Shown here piece by piece: positions 5,846 to 5,931 of a stretch of 5,931 nt of DNA. Origin of the DNA: Desulfobacterales bacterium. GTDB taxonomy: Bacteria > Desulfobacterota > Desulfobacteria > Desulfobacterales > RPRI01. The position numbers and the translations under genes were made by a program. Within the stretch, counting starts at the first letter, position 1. The number at the start of each line of letters is the position of its first letter. The stretch lies in NCBI GenBank assembly GCA_020052975.1, contig JAGVOC010000481.1:1-5931 (forward strand), given 5' to 3'. Below the pieces are notes generated by a model. It was not told the DNA's origin. It worked only from the letters and a program-made list of their open reading frames with translations, and did not search any database.

Positions 5846-5864
5846 TGTCAAAAGATTTTTGACA
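5846..5864. promoter_or_regulatory. 19-bp palindrome with embedded -35 hexamer, candidate operator
   Basis: TGTCAAAAGATTTTTGACA has perfect 8-bp arms and a 3-bp centre. On the - strand one arm supplies a consensus TTGACA (5851-5846). A weak -10-like CAACAT follows after 17 bp (5828-5823), which would start a leader of about 175 nt before ATG 5640. The site is well placed for a dimeric repressor of the DUF6908-radC operon. The promoter reading is tentative because the -10 is poor. Confidence 0.4.
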
Positions 5865-5931
5865 AGGCGCAGGTTTGTATCCACGGTTATGCTGAGAGAT
5901 CAGGGGTAATAGACCCTATTCTCTTTTAGCA

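Larger units (their letters stand above)
5641..5931. other. Long upstream region of the DUF6908-radC operon, no gene seen
   Basis: About 290 bp upstream of the operon with no supportable gene; a + strand frame crossing it is mostly antisense to the DUF6908-like gene. It holds the strong ribosome site at 5647-5652, a GC-rich hairpin (5751-5791), and a TGTCAAAA-type palindrome (5846-5864) with a TTGACA hexamer. It probably contains the promoter and a structured leader for the - strand operon. Confidence 0.55.

Noticed and set aside
5904..5928. Short stem (GGGT/ACCC) followed by a T-rich stretch on the + strand
   Set aside because: The stem has only four base pairs and no + strand gene precedes it, so a terminator call is not justified.
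5573..5929. 118-codon frame on the + strand
   Set aside because: It starts antisense to the DUF6908-like gene and continues through the leader; no motif or ribosome site supports it.

Overview
The window is an accessory stretch of a bacterial genome with three gene pairs flanked by mobile-DNA signals. The organism cannot be named with confidence. The moderate GC content, an IS21-type terminal repeat array and a DUF6908-like/RadC pair fit a Gram-negative mobile island or integrative/plasmid segment (Desulfobacterota or another proteobacterium would be my guess). The middle part (about 2500-4560) is visibly AT-richer than the right part (about 4570-5930), so the window looks like a mosaic of separately acquired pieces.

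Left edge (1-96): four tandem 23-bp units that look like the multiple terminal repeats of an IS21-like element whose body lies outside the window. The element ends next to, and appears to have cut off the first residues of, a SAMHD1/dGTPase-like HD phosphohydrolase gene (homology from 97; first usable start TTG at 115). That gene overlaps the start of an ImmA/IrrE-type zinc metallopeptidase gene (1688-2500), and the two form an operon on the + strand.

Middle (2504-4324, - strand): a two-gene operon converging on the first with only 3 bp between stop codons. The first gene is a MoaA-like radical SAM enzyme without the second iron-sulfur cluster cysteines. The second, 3 bp downstream, is a dCTP-deaminase-like domain that lacks the catalytic glutamate and carries a C-terminal two-helix membrane hairpin. 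An enzyme that could make a modified nucleotide, next to a membrane-bound and probably non-catalytic nucleotide-binding protein, suggests a ligand-producer plus membrane-effector arrangement like those in phage defence. This is the best candidate for an undescribed system here, but its function is inference.

Intergenic 4325-4826: no convincing gene. It holds a 19-bp palindrome (4445-4463) covering overlapping promoter-like sequences on both strands, several hairpins, and a probable terminator for the operon to its right.

Right (4827-5640, - strand): a DUF6908-like gene overlapping a short RadC-family JAB/MPN protein gene, both with strong Shine-Dalgarno sequences. Their long leader (5641 to about 5865) contains a GC-rich hairpin and begins near an operator-like palindrome. 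Such genes are typical cargo of plasmids and integrative elements.
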